Shown here in pieces: positions 1 through 9,443 of a stretch of 64,000 nucleotides of DNA (positions are counted from its first letter, which is position 1; the number at the start of each line of letters is the position of its first letter). This stretch comes from Sabulicella glaciei (GTDB taxonomy: Bacteria; Pseudomonadota; Alphaproteobacteria; Acetobacterales; Acetobacteraceae). Location: positions 1 to 64,000 of the forward strand of contig NZ_JAPFQI010000008.1 of the NCBI RefSeq assembly GCF_026183895.1, given 5' to 3'. The notes under the pieces were generated by a model, which was not told the DNA's origin, did no database searches, and was given only the letters and a program-made list of their open reading frames with translations. Made by a program: the position numbers and the translations under genes.

Positions 1-937
1 TGCCCACGAAGCCGGGCGCCTCCCGATGGCGGTCGATCGAGAAGACGCCGTAGGGCGCGTCCAGCCAGGCCCGCTCGCCCGGGCGGATCCGTGCGACCTC
101 CGCGCTGAAGTCGCCCAGCGCCTTGATGCCCAACTCCACGCGCGGAAGCGCCTCGGGCGCCGAGGCGATGGTATAGGGATGCTCGCGCAGGCCAAAGGGC
201 GAACCACGCAGCGTCAACCAGGCAAACTGGCCCGGCATGAAGCGCCGAAGCCCCTCATGCCCCTCGGGTTCCAGCGCAAGAGTCACGGTGTCGTTGCGCT
301 CGGGCCTCACCTCCACCACGCGCCAGGGCTGGCGGCGCTGGCGCCATGGCCTCACCACCCGCACCCAGATGACCAGCAGCGCCCAGGCGAGCGTCACGGA
401 CAGCCACAGGGCGCGCTTGCCCGGTGCGGCGGTGAAGTGGCCCACGCCGATGATGTGCGCGACCGCGGCCGCGAAGCCCAGTGTCGCCAGCGCGACATGG
501 GCGTAGCGCCACAGTCCGTACTCAAGGCGGAGCAGCTGGCGCCATTCCGATGTCACGACGGCCAGGGCGAACAGCAGCAGCGCCGCGCGCCCGGCCGTCA
601 GCTCCCACGGCGCCACGCGCGGGTCGATGGTTGGGCCGAGCGCCTCGGTTTCGAACAGCCAGAGGATCGCGAAATGCGCCGCCACCAGGACCAGCGCGAT
701 CCAGGCGAGATAGCGGTGAAACAGGTAAATCACGTCGATGCCGAAGGGAGCGCTGAGACGCCGGAAGCGCGCGGTGAGCGCGAACTGCATGGCCATCATC
801 GCCATGCCCGCAAAGCCGAGCGCAACCGACAAGTCGAACCAGAAACCCCGGCTTGGAGGCAATTCGCCCCACAGCAGCGCCGCAAAGGGCGCAGCCACCA
901 GCACCAGGTAGAGAGCAATCCATCGCGCGGCGTGCAT
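1..937 (-). CDS. ferric reductase-like transmembrane flavocytochrome, 3' end outside window
   Basis: Partial gene; its C-terminus lies beyond the left edge. The translation begins MHAARWIALYLVLV and contains about six hydrophobic segments with paired histidines about 14-15 residues apart (FHRY...AAHF and YAHV...VAHI), the bis-heme pattern of the ferric-reductase/NOX transmembrane domain. A ferredoxin-reductase-type FAD domain follows, with the HPYTIAS flavin motif and the stretch DAPYGVFSID. From the family, it should move electrons from NAD(P)H through FAD and heme across the inner membrane. The NAD-binding part is not in the window. The ATG at 937 was chosen because it opens directly into the first membrane helix; a GGAAG lies upstream. 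The exact electron acceptor is unknown. Confidence 0.85.
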   Translation of the reverse strand, partial: MHAARWIALYLVLVAAPFAALLWGELPPSRGFWFDLSVALGFAGMAMMAMQFALTARFRRLSAPFGIDVIYLFHRYLAWIALVLVAAHFAILWLFETEALGPTIDPRVAPWELTAGRAALLLFALAVVTSEWRQLLRLEYGLWRYAHVALATLGFAAAVAHIIGVGHFTAAPGKRALWLSVTLAWALLVIWVRVVRPWRQRRQPWRVVEVRPERNDTVTLALEPEGHEGLRRFMPGQFAWLTLRGSPFGLREHPYTIASAPEALPRVELGIKALGDFSAEVARIRPGERAWLDAPYGVFSIDRHREAPGFVG

Positions 938-2045
938 TGCCTAGGCTTCCGCACCGCTTGTGGTGTGGCCCTTGCCGCGAAGCGCCGTCGCACCGCCGGC
1001 GGCCTGCAATCCGAGCCGCCGTGCAAACTGTACCACCATCGACATCGGCTGCGGACGGTCCAGCCCCATCTCGAACCCGGTCCTGGTCAGCATAGGGACT
1101 CCTGCAAGGCGGATCGGTCCATTCCGATCCTGGCTAGGGGAAAACTTGAGTGAAGATGAACGGTTGTTCATTTCTTTCCAGTCAATGCGGATTGCCGCTC
1201 GGCCGTGGGATCGGTCGGGTCTTGCAGCCCTCCGCAAGCGTCATGACCCGGCGCTGTCCACTGCTGCGAGCGAGACCGACAGGAAGATCGATGCCGGTCG
1301 GCTCGCGTCACGCGCCCGACCGGCAGCGTCTCCATTGCGGGAGCGTCCTCTCGATCATTGGGGCGAGGCTTGGACGCCGAGGCAGCCACTCGATCTTCAG
1401 CCTGACCGTGCGGACCTAACCTCCGAGCGAGGCTCCCAGGATGTGCGGCCATCCCGATATTTGATGACGGGCAGTGGCTCCAACTGGAGCGAGTCTTCGA
1501 ACCGTCCAGTGGGCGATGCCGTCGATCAAGCGCACCTCGTCCTGTGAAGCGCCCAGACATGTGTCCGCAGCTCGACCTGGCAAAAAGCAGGCCCATCCGC
1601 GTGCTCGTCCAGGTTCGCCAAAAGGTGCAAGATGCGCTGTCTTGCCCTCCATGCATACGGGCAAGGTCTTGTGCAACCGACGCGCCGGGGGCGGCATCAA
1701 CCTCTTCACATCCAAGAAAGGGCCGATGTTCCAACTATTGGCATCTGCCGACCGCTGCCTGATGCGCCTATTCGCTTGCTTTTCGGATCGGTCAGAACGA
1801 TTGGCCGAATTCGGACCGCATGAGGCGCCTGAACGGTTCGGCCGCAGCACCTAGCATTCGTCAGCCAGCGCTCGCGTCCACGAACTTCTTCAAGAGCCCC
1901 AGCGGATGGCGGCGGTGGCACCTCCAACCGGCCGGACTGACGGCCCTCTCCTCCCTTCGGTCCCTTCGCACTGGCCGCGGCGCTGTCCCATCTGGGCCTC
2001 GGCCGCTAGTGCCCTCCCGTGGGGCGGCGGGACCGCGACAACCCT
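938..2045. other. 1.1-kb stretch without a supported gene
   Basis: Open frames on both strands here have low-complexity, Arg/Ser/Pro-rich translations with no recognisable domain and no family-like hydrophobic pattern. A minus-strand frame ending at 941, just before the flavocytochrome, could encode a peptide of about 50 residues (MLTRTGFEMG...), but nothing supports it beyond position. The only ordered signal is a 16-bp dyad at 1156-1171. The region may be decayed coding sequence or regulatory sequence. Confidence 0.5.
1156..1171. promoter_or_regulatory. 16-bp dyad, possible operator
   Basis: ATGAAC-GGTT-GTTCAT is a perfect inverted repeat with 6-bp arms. It lies about 220 bp upstream of the flavocytochrome start, in an AT-richer patch. 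Its size and symmetry resemble sites bound by TetR-type or similar dimeric repressors. No such regulator is adjacent, so the assignment is inference. Confidence 0.3.
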
Positions 2046-2900
2046 TCAGCGCGCCACCAGCACGGGAATGCGGCAAGCGCGCAGCAGCGCCGTGGTGGTG
2101 GACCCGAGCATCATGGCGCGCAGCCGTCCGTGCCCGTAGGCGCCCATGACGAGCAGGTCCATTTCCGCGGCGGAAACGTGGGCGGCGATGGCCGCGTCCA
2201 CCTCGCCGCGCAGCACAGTCACGGTCGCGGGCTTGCCAGCGCGCGCCAGGACGGCGGCCGGCGTCGCCAGAAGCGTCTCGCCCGCGCCGCCCGCCGGGGC
2301 AACGGTGATGAGGTGGCACTCCAATCCATCCAGTGCAGGGTGCTTCGCGACGAATTCCACCACCTTGAGTGCGGTCGGCCCACCATCATAGGCAATGGCG
2401 AAGCGACGGATGGAGCGGAAGGCACGCGAGGCCACCAGCACCGGCCTGGGGCTCGCGCGCAGCACGCGTTCCAGGTTGGCGCCGAGGTGGCCCGTGGCGA
2501 AATCCGCGCGGGCTCCCCGCTTGCCGATCACCACCAGATCGGCCCCCGCCTCATGCTCAATAATCGTGTCCACCAGGGAACCGTGGCGCTGGGCCGTGGA
2601 AGAATGAGCCACGCCGGCCGCGCGCAGCCGCGCCTCGGCCGCGTCGAGCATGGCGCGGCCCCGCTGGAGCGCGAGGCGACCGCGCTGCTCATCCAAGGCG
2701 GCGAGTTCACGCAACAGCGCATCGGCGGCATCCACGCCGAGGGCGCCGGAATGGTCGGCCGACGCTTCATTGGGCTGGCGGCTCAGCACGTGCAGCACGT
2801 GGACGGCCGCCCCGCCCAAACGGTCAGAGGCCCAGGCCGCATGGTCCAGGACACTCTCGTTGTAGATCGAGGCATCGATGCAGGCGAGGATGGTCGTCAT
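2046..2900 (-). CDS. universal stress protein, tandem UspA domains
   Basis: 284 residues made of two UspA folds, roughly 1-145 and 150-284. Each ends in the nucleotide-loop pattern of the family: first VVIGKRG...GHLGANLERVL, second LVMGAYGHGRLR...LGSTT. This supports an ATP-binding cytoplasmic stress protein. The ATG at 2900 has GGGAGGA about 8 bases upstream. It lies 17 bases downstream of the SulP transporter gene on the same strand, so the two are probably cotranscribed. This pairing is common, and Usp-type domains may modulate such transporters; that role is inferred here. Confidence 0.9.
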   Translation of the reverse strand: MTTILACIDASIYNESVLDHAAWASDRLGGAAVHVLHVLSRQPNEASADHSGALGVDAADALLRELAALDEQRGRLALQRGRAMLDAAEARLRAAGVAHSSTAQRHGSLVDTIIEHEAGADLVVIGKRGARADFATGHLGANLERVLRASPRPVLVASRAFRSIRRFAIAYDGGPTALKVVEFVAKHPALDGLECHLITVAPAGGAGETLLATPAAVLARAGKPATVTVLRGEVDAAIAAHVSAAEMDLLVMGAYGHGRLRAMMLGSTTTALLRACRIPVLVAR

Positions 2901-2917
2901 GGTGCATGTCCTCCCGG

Positions 2918-4396
2918 TCAGTGCAGGGCCGAGGCGGAGGCACCCGGCTTATCGAAGGTGCCCAGCCGGTCAACGATCCGGGTGGAGGACTGGTTCATGC
3001 CAAGGATCTCCACCTCCGTCCCTTCCCGGCGGAACTTCAGCACCACACGATCCAGCGCCGCCACGGCAGTGAGATCCCAGATCTGCGCATCGGAGACGTC
3101 GATCACCACCCGGCCCACCGCCTCGCGCAGGTCGAAGCTGTCGATGAAGCTCTCTGACGTGGCAAAGAAGACCTGGCCGGCGACGCGGTAGATGCGCATC
3201 CTGCCATCTGTCGAAAGCTCGGAGGAAACGGTGAAGAAGCGCGACACCTTGCGCGCAAAGAACAGACCCGAGAGCAGCACGCCGACGCCCACACCCTGGG
3301 CGAGGTCGTGCGTCCATACCGTCACCGCCACAGTGGCGATCATGACGATGGAGGATTCCGGCGGGTGCACCCGGAGGTCCCTGAGCGACTTCCAGGAGAA
3401 GGTGCCGATGCTGACCATGATCATCACCGCGACCAGGGCCGGCATGGGAATCACCCGCACGAAATCCGCCAGCAAGAGGATGAGGATCAGCAGGAACAGT
3501 CCGGCCCAGAAGGTGGAAAGGCGCCCGCGCCCAGCCGATTTCACGTTGATCACCGACTGACCGATCATCGCGCAGCCGGCCATTCCGCCGAAGCAGCCCG
3601 CCACCATGTTGGCGATGCCCTGCCCGACGCCCTCGCGCCCCTTGTCCGAGGGGGTGTCGGTCAGCTCGTCCACGATGGAGGCGGTCATGAAGGACTCGAG
3701 CAGCCCCACCACAGCCAGGGTGAGCGACGTGGGCAAAATGATCCGCAGCGTCTCGAAGGTCAGTGGGATGTCGGGAAGCAGGAAGACCGGCAGGCTGGAG
3801 GGCAGCTGGCCCATGTCGCCGACAGTGCGCACATCGAGACCCAGCGCCCAGGCGAGGGCCGTCAGGACCACGATTGCCACAAGGGGCGACGGCACGGCGG
3901 TGGAAAGGCGCGGCAGCAGGTAGATGATCACGAGCCCGGCCGCGACCAGGAGGTAGCTGACAGGCGTCACGCCGGTCAGTTCCGGCAGCTGCGCCATGAA
4001 GATCAGGATGGCCAGCGCGTTGACGAAGCCGGTCATGACCGAGCGGGACACGAAGCGCATCAGCACGTCGAGGCGGAGCAGCCCCGCGCCGATCTGAATG
4101 ATCCCGCACAGCATCGTCGCAGCAAGCAGGTATTGCAGGCCGTGGTCACGCACCAGCGTCACCATCACCAGTGCCATGGCGCCCGTCGCCGCAGAGATCA
4201 TGGCTGGCCGTCCGCCCGCAAAGGCGATCACCACCGCGATGCAGAAGGAGGCGTAGAGGCCGACCTGCGGGTCCACGCCGGCGATGATGGAGAACGCGGT
4301 GGCCTCGGGAATGAGGGCGAGGGCGACCACGGTGCCGGAAAGCAGCTCGCGCGTCACGCCTGCCGGTGCCCACTGGGCACGCAGGTGATCCAACAT
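2918..4396 (-). CDS. SulP family anion transporter with STAS domain
   Basis: 492 residues. The N-terminal part (about 15-375) is a polytopic SulP core that begins with the family signature region [14 protein letters not shown]...VGLYAS and carries 10 or more hydrophobic segments. The C-terminal part (about 390-485) is a STAS domain ([20 protein letters not shown]). From the family, it imports an anion such as sulfate, bicarbonate or a dicarboxylate across the inner membrane, with the STAS domain on the cytoplasmic side. The substrate cannot be decided from sequence; no carbonic anhydrase or sulfur gene is adjacent. It is first gene of a two-gene unit with the universal stress protein. Confidence 0.92.
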   Translation of the reverse strand: MLDHLRAQWAPAGVTRELLSGTVVALALIPEATAFSIIAGVDPQVGLYASFCIAVVIAFAGGRPAMISAATGAMALVMVTLVRDHGLQYLLAATMLCGIIQIGAGLLRLDVLMRFVSRSVMTGFVNALAILIFMAQLPELTGVTPVSYLLVAAGLVIIYLLPRLSTAVPSPLVAIVVLTALAWALGLDVRTVGDMGQLPSSLPVFLLPDIPLTFETLRIILPTSLTLAVVGLLESFMTASIVDELTDTPSDKGREGVGQGIANMVAGCFGGMAGCAMIGQSVINVKSAGRGRLSTFWAGLFLLILILLLADFVRVIPMPALVAVMIMVSIGTFSWKSLRDLRVHPPESSIVMIATVAVTVWTHDLAQGVGVGVLLSGLFFARKVSRFFTVSSELSTDGRMRIYRVAGQVFFATSESFIDSFDLREAVGRVVIDVSDAQIWDLTAVAALDRVVLKFRREGTEVEILGMNQSSTRIVDRLGTFDKPGASASALH

Positions 4397-5403
4397 GGAA
4401 AGGGACTTTCAAGAAGCGGGGGAACGAAGACGGCGCGCGAACTCAACCCGCGCGCAAGGCGCGCCAGGAGAGCGAAACAGAGCGGAGCTTCAGGGCGGCG
4501 TCGTGGTCACGAAGGGGCAGGTAGCGCATCGATCCGTGGCGCGCAACGCAAGCCCATAGCGAGCCCTGGGACAAACCGCCCGGTCGAAAGCGCATCGATC
4601 GGTGGCAACGATCCCTGAAGACGGAAGATCTGGAGACGACCGGCTATACCAGCGGGTGGACGATGGAAGTCAGGACAGCGCATGCGCGTGACACGGAGCC
4701 TGGCCGAAAAGGCAGAACTTGTTCACCGGCTGCCCGCAGGCCGCACAGCAGCGCAGCCACGCGAACGGCCTGACACCTTTGTCATCATGTGGCGTACGGA
4801 TCGGGCCAAGCCTCAAGTAGGCGAAAAGAAAGCCGGCCCCTGCATCGAACCGACCGCCGGTGAGGCGAAAAGCCGATCATACCGCTCGGATCTCCCGTCC
4901 TGCCATGCGGATTCAGACCACCAAGTCCGGCGCCGCGGTGCCAAATGTGCCGGGACCGATCAACTTGCATCAGCGATCCAGGAAGGTGCCGGACGCGCGT
5001 GGCGCTCGAAGCCGCCTTGATGGACCATGCGTCCTGCATCGTTCCCAAGGACCACGAGCCGCTTCGACCGGTACCTTCCCACGGGCCCACCACACCCGCA
5101 GCGTTCTCCTAGGCAACCGCAGGGAGCGGGACGCAGGCGCCAAAACGCCGCGAAGGGGTGATCCCATCCTATCTTCTCAACGTTCTGCACCCTAGGTTGA
5201 AATTAGCTCTATTGCAGGAACTTATAGTGGAACAAGCGGTCTTTCATGTTACGTTCACTCGCATCGTCATAAGTAAATGTCCTTACCCCAGACATAGCGC
5301 TTTCTGACCGAACATACGTCGATTGGAAGTTTGCTCCTTGAACATCTCTTTGTTCGCGAAGTGCTCGAAATGGCTTTGCAGGCAGCCAGCGCGAAAGGCG
5401 CCA
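4397..5403. other. 1-kb intergenic stretch without a supported gene
   Basis: Short open frames here give charged, low-complexity translations with no recognised domain. The last part, about 5200-5340, is noticeably AT-richer than the rest of the window and probably holds the promoter of the TRAP-type binding protein gene. No repeat, tRNA or insertion-sequence end was seen. Confidence 0.5.
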
Positions 5404-6456
5404 ATGCGTCCGAGTCATCGACTGGCGTTTCTGAGCTTCATGGTGATGTTCGTCCTCGCTGCGTGGCCTGCAGGGGCTGATTCCCTGCGGATGCGCGTGA
5501 TCGGTGGTCTGCCGTCAGTCAGCCAGTACACGGACCACGAGGAACCGTTCTGGCGTCGCATAGTGCCCGAACTCACCGGCGGGCGGTTGCTCCCGGAGAT
5601 CATACCGTTTCCGGCCACCGGCATCGGTGGCCAGGAGATGCTGCCGATGATCCGTAGCGGGGCGATCCCTTTTGGGACTGCCATCCTTCCGGTGATCGGC
5701 GCCAATGAGCCGGAGTTCGAGGCGCTGGACCTTCCGCTCCTGAACCCGACCTTGGCCGAACTGCGCCGCACCGTCGCGGCATTTCGTCCCTTTCTCACCG
5801 AGGCGTTGCGCCTGCGCTACGATGCAGAACTCCTCGCGATCTACACCTATCCGGCGCAAGTGCTCTGGTGCGCCCGGCCCTTTTCGTCCTTGTCCGACCT
5901 GCGCGGGAGGCGCGTCCGGACTTCCGCTGCGGCCCAGGCCGACCTGGTCACCGCGCTCGGCGGCACGCCAGTGGTCACTCCATTCGGGGAGGTAGTTCGT
6001 GCCGTGCGAAGCACCGCAGTGGAATGTGCCATCACTGGCACGCTGTCTGGCATGCAGATTGGCCTCCATGAGGTAACGACGCACGTGCATTCCATGGCGA
6101 TCAACTGGGGGGTTTCGCTGTTCGCCGCCAACACGCGGGCCCTGCAGGCCCTGCCGGAGGATCTGCGCAACATCCTCCGTACCGGCCTTGCGGATCTGGA
6201 ACGGCGGATCTGGGAAGCGGCAGACCGGGAAACGGCCCTTGGCCTGGCGTGCGCCGCTGGCGGAGCAGGCTGCGGGCCGGGCCGCCAAGGTACGCTGACC
6301 CTGGTGCCGCAGCAGCCGGCGGATGTCCCGGCGCGGCGCGAGCTGTTGCGCGAGGTGGTTCTCGAGCGGTGGATCGACCGCTGCGGCGCGGATTGCGCCG
6401 AGATCTGGAACGGCACCATCGGCTCGAGCGCCGGTCTGCCCATTGTGACACGGTGA
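5404..6456 (+). CDS. TRAP transporter substrate-binding protein (DctP type)
   Basis: 350 residues from the ATG at 5404, which opens directly on a signal peptide (MRPSHRLAFLSFMVMFVLAAWPAGA|DS). An upstream in-frame ATG at 5323 would add 27 residues that bury the signal peptide, so it was rejected. The mature part fits DctP: GGLPS, FPATGIGGQEMLPMIRSG, DLRGRRVRTS, and the helix-rich C-terminus. There are several cysteines near the C-terminus (CGADC), which is not usual. No TRAP membrane subunits (DctQ/DctM) are nearby. Instead the gene runs into a GGDEF-EAL protein with a 2-base gap or a GTGA overlap, suggesting that it acts as a periplasmic sensor. Confidence 0.85.
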   Translation: MRPSHRLAFLSFMVMFVLAAWPAGADSLRMRVIGGLPSVSQYTDHEEPFWRRIVPELTGGRLLPEIIPFPATGIGGQEMLPMIRSGAIPFGTAILPVIGANEPEFEALDLPLLNPTLAELRRTVAAFRPFLTEALRLRYDAELLAIYTYPAQVLWCARPFSSLSDLRGRRVRTSAAAQADLVTALGGTPVVTPFGEVVRAVRSTAVECAITGTLSGMQIGLHEVTTHVHSMAINWGVSLFAANTRALQALPEDLRNILRTGLADLERRIWEAADRETALGLACAAGGAGCGPGRQGTLTLVPQQPADVPARRELLREVVLERWIDRCGADCAEIWNGTIGSSAGLPIVTR

Positions 6457-6458
6457 GC

Positions 6459-9137
6459 ATGACGATGAAGCGCCTGCGCCTTCTTCTCCGGAACGCTTAC
6501 GCCGCGGTCACGGCCGGCGTCCTCATCCTCCTTGCCGCCATCTGGGGATTGGTCTGGTTCGCGACGGAACGCGCCCGCTCCGATGTCTTGGCGGCCACGA
6601 CCGCACAGCTCGATCAGATGGCAGGTGCCATCACCGTGTCCTTGAACCGGAGCCTGATCGAGACGGATAACCTGCTGGCGAACCTGCCCAACCTCGTGCG
6701 CAACGTTGCCGGAGCATCCGCAGGCGACCGCGCGCTCGTGCAGATCCTGCGTGACCTCAACGGAAGCAGCCTCTTCGTCCGCGACCTCCTGCTGCTGGAT
6801 GCGGATGGGAGGCCATTCGCGACCGCCTTGCCGACCTCGCGCAGGAGAACCGTGGATTTCGACTGGTTCGGCGGCGAGATGGGTGGGCTCCGGTTCGCTG
6901 GTCCGATCCGAAACCCCAGCACACAGGAGTGGTCGCTCTACATTGCCCGCGAGGTCGAGTTCTCGCCGGCCAGAAGGGGCCTCGCCGCTGCCGAGATCGC
7001 CGTTGGCACTCTCGCCTCGCTGTTTGAGATGGGTGGACGGACCGCATCCGCAGGAAGCGGGGTGCCCGAGGTCAGGGTCGAAAGCGCGGAGGGCAGGATT
7101 CTCGCGGCCCTGCCCCACGATGAGTCACGAATTGGCGCCTCGGCTCCCAGCGACGAACGCCTGGCCGTGCAGCTCTCGCGTCATGGTAGTGGCGTTTCCC
7201 TGAGAACTTCCTCCGGTGGCGGGGAGTTCCTTTCCGCTGTGCGCCCGTCTGTTTATCCACATCTCCTGATCGGAACTTCGCTGGATCTCGACAAGACGTT
7301 GCGCGTCTGGCGCAGCGATCGGCGGAGCATGGCAGCGGGCGCGGCGGCTTTCTCGGTCCTGGTGGTCTTCTCTGGCTTGCTCCTGCTGAAATGGATGGCC
7401 TCCCGCACGGCCGCGGAGCGTGAGCGGCAGCATGGGCGCGCAATGCTCGAGAACGCCCTGGAAAGCATGTCCGACGGCTTCGTGATGTTTGACAAGGATG
7501 ACCGATTGGTCGTCTGCAACAGCCGCTACCGCGACATGTACCAGATCAGCGCGCCTTTCCTTGTTCCGGGTGCGCGCTTCGAAGAAATCATGCGCCAGGG
7601 CGCGTTGCTTGGACAGTACCCGCAATGCGGCGCCGACATCGACGGCTTCGTTGCCGAGATGATGGCTTGGCATCGCGGTAATCACACCCCGATGGAGCGG
7701 CTCCTTCCGGACGGCCGCTGGCTGCTGGTCACCGAGCGCCGCACTCCCGACGGTGGGACGGTCGGCATCCGCACGGACATATCAGCGCTGAAGGCTGCCG
7801 AGGCGAAGGCGCGCCGTCGCGCCGAGGAGGATCCCCTGACAGGGCTGTCGAACCGGGGCGTCCTGCGCACTAGCCTTCAGGCCCTGGCCGGCGCCGCGGG
7901 GGCGCGCGCCAGCCTCGTTCTGTTCGACCTCGACCACTTCAAGGCTATCAATGACAGCTATGGCCATCCCGTAGGCGACCAGCTCCTCTGTCAGGTCGCA
8001 GAGCGGCTGCGCTCCGTGACGCGACCTGGCGACACCCTGGCGCGCCTCGGCGGCGATGAGTACGCGGTGCTGATTCCGAACCTCGTCGAGCCTACCCAGC
8101 TGGCGGAGTTCCTTGGCTGCATGAAGGATGTGATCGAGAAACCCGTTCACGCTGGCGACCGCACGATCCGCCCTTCCCTTTCCATCGGCGCGGCGCGCTT
8201 TCCCGAGGATGCCGGAAATCCGGAGAGCCTCATGCAGGCAGCCGACCTCGCGCTGTATGAAGCCAAGCGTCAGGGCCGCAACCGGTGGGCCTTCTTCGAC
8301 AAGGGCAGCGCGGACGCGCTGCGGCGCCGGAGCCTCCTGGCCGAACAGCTCAAGGTCGCACTCTCCGAGGACAGCATCGAGATCGTCCTGCAGCCCAAGC
8401 TGCGGCTTTCGGACAGGCAGGTGGTCGGCTTCGAGGCCCTGGCGCGCTGGCGAGAGGATGGGGTTCTGGTTCCGCCTTCCGAGTTCATTCCCTTGGCGGA
8501 GGAACAGGGAATTGGGCTCCAGCTCGGATTGACGCTTCTGCGGAAGGCACTCTGTGCCCAGCGGGCGATGCTTGATGCCGGGCTCGAGCCGGGCCGCATG
8601 GCCGTGAACTTCACCACCTCCCAGCTGCTGGACGGCGACCTCGTCGCAACATTGGCCACCGAATTGCTGCGCGCCGGGCTGACCACCCAGCGACTGGAGG
8701 TGGAGATCACGGAGACGGTCCTGCTCGATCGCTCGGCGGATGTGGTGAACGCGGCACTCCACGCGATTGCCAAGCTGGGAATTGGTATCGCGCTCGATGA
8801 TTTTGGTACCGGCTACGCGTCGCTTTGCCACTTGGCGAAACTGCCGGTTTCTCAGCTGAAGATTGACCGTTCGTTTGTGACGGAATTGGTGGAAGGCGGT
8901 CGCGGAGCCGCGATCGCGCGTTCGATGATCGCACTTGCGCGCGGTCTTGGCATCGAGACAGTCGCCGAGGGCGTCGAAACTGCCGACCAGTACGAGATCC
9001 TCGCCAATGAAGGATGCGATGTCGTCCAGGGCTACCTGATCAGTCGGCCTTTGTCCGTTGAGATGGCAACAGCCTGGTTGCGTCAGCACCAGCGTCAGAG
9101 CCAAGTGTCACATTTGTCGATCTCCGTGCTTCGGTGA
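6459..9137 (+). CDS. membrane PAS-GGDEF-EAL c-di-GMP signalling protein
   Basis: 892 residues from the ATG at 6459. TM helix 13-34, a periplasmic sensor region about 40-285, TM helix about 292-313, a PAS domain about 328-445, GGDEF about 455-615, and EAL about 630-870. The cyclase signature reads GGDEY (531-535), with a product-inhibition I-site RPGD (522-525) five residues before it. The phosphodiesterase residues EAL (659-661), EITE (749-752), DDFGTGYASL and EGVE are present. Both activities are therefore possible. A GTG at 6453 overlapping the previous stop (GTGA) is an alternative start. Coupling to the TRAP-type binding protein suggests ligand control of c-di-GMP; this is inference. Confidence 0.93.
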   Translation: MTMKRLRLLLRNAYAAVTAGVLILLAAIWGLVWFATERARSDVLAATTAQLDQMAGAITVSLNRSLIETDNLLANLPNLVRNVAGASAGDRALVQILRDLNGSSLFVRDLLLLDADGRPFATALPTSRRRTVDFDWFGGEMGGLRFAGPIRNPSTQEWSLYIAREVEFSPARRGLAAAEIAVGTLASLFEMGGRTASAGSGVPEVRVESAEGRILAALPHDESRIGASAPSDERLAVQLSRHGSGVSLRTSSGGGEFLSAVRPSVYPHLLIGTSLDLDKTLRVWRSDRRSMAAGAAAFSVLVVFSGLLLLKWMASRTAAERERQHGRAMLENALESMSDGFVMFDKDDRLVVCNSRYRDMYQISAPFLVPGARFEEIMRQGALLGQYPQCGADIDGFVAEMMAWHRGNHTPMERLLPDGRWLLVTERRTPDGGTVGIRTDISALKAAEAKARRRAEEDPLTGLSNRGVLRTSLQALAGAAGARASLVLFDLDHFKAINDSYGHPVGDQLLCQVAERLRSVTRPGDTLARLGGDEYAVLIPNLVEPTQLAEFLGCMKDVIEKPVHAGDRTIRPSLSIGAARFPEDAGNPESLMQAADLALYEAKRQGRNRWAFFDKGSADALRRRSLLAEQLKVALSEDSIEIVLQPKLRLSDRQVVGFEALARWREDGVLVPPSEFIPLAEEQGIGLQLGLTLLRKALCAQRAMLDAGLEPGRMAVNFTTSQLLDGDLVATLATELLRAGLTTQRLEVEITETVLLDRSADVVNAALHAIAKLGIGIALDDFGTGYASLCHLAKLPVSQLKIDRSFVTELVEGGRGAAIARSMIALARGLGIETVAEGVETADQYEILANEGCDVVQGYLISRPLSVEMATAWLRQHQRQSQVSHLSISVLR

Positions 9138-9443
9138 GATCAGAAGCCAGCATGAATGCCCCGGGTTACTGCTTATCTGCTTTGGGCCAGGTCGGATAAA
9201 AGGGGCAACGGGGGTGGCTGGGCTTTGCCCAGGCGAACCGCGAGGCCGATCGCCGGAAGCCGCCCGCCGCGTCTCTTGATCGACGGCGCTTGACGAACGG
9301 GAAGGCGACCCTGCTGGAATAGTGCTGCGCTGGAAAGTCTCGCACCACCGGCAAAGAAGGCGCGCAGGGACGAAGGCGGGCTGGGAACAGGTGGGCCGCG
9401 ATGGCGGCCTCACCGCGGGCAGACGATCAAGGAGGCTGAGTAC
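9138..9443. other. 306-bp intergenic region
   Basis: No gene is supported. It should contain the promoter of the amino-acid binding protein gene, which starts at 9444 behind a strong AAGGAGG about 8 bases upstream. No clear hairpin terminator with a T-run follows the GGDEF-EAL gene. Confidence 0.5.

Noticed and set aside
1168-1850. Open frames of 140-190 codons in the 0.9-2.0 kb gap
   Set aside because: No domain, hydrophobic pattern or ribosome binding site; residue make-up resembles non-coding GC-rich sequence. Considered as transposase remnants, but no motif or terminal repeat was found.
4682-5020. 112-codon plus-strand frame between SulP and TRAP-type genes
   Set aside because: No recognised domain and no ribosome binding site; highly charged low-complexity translation.
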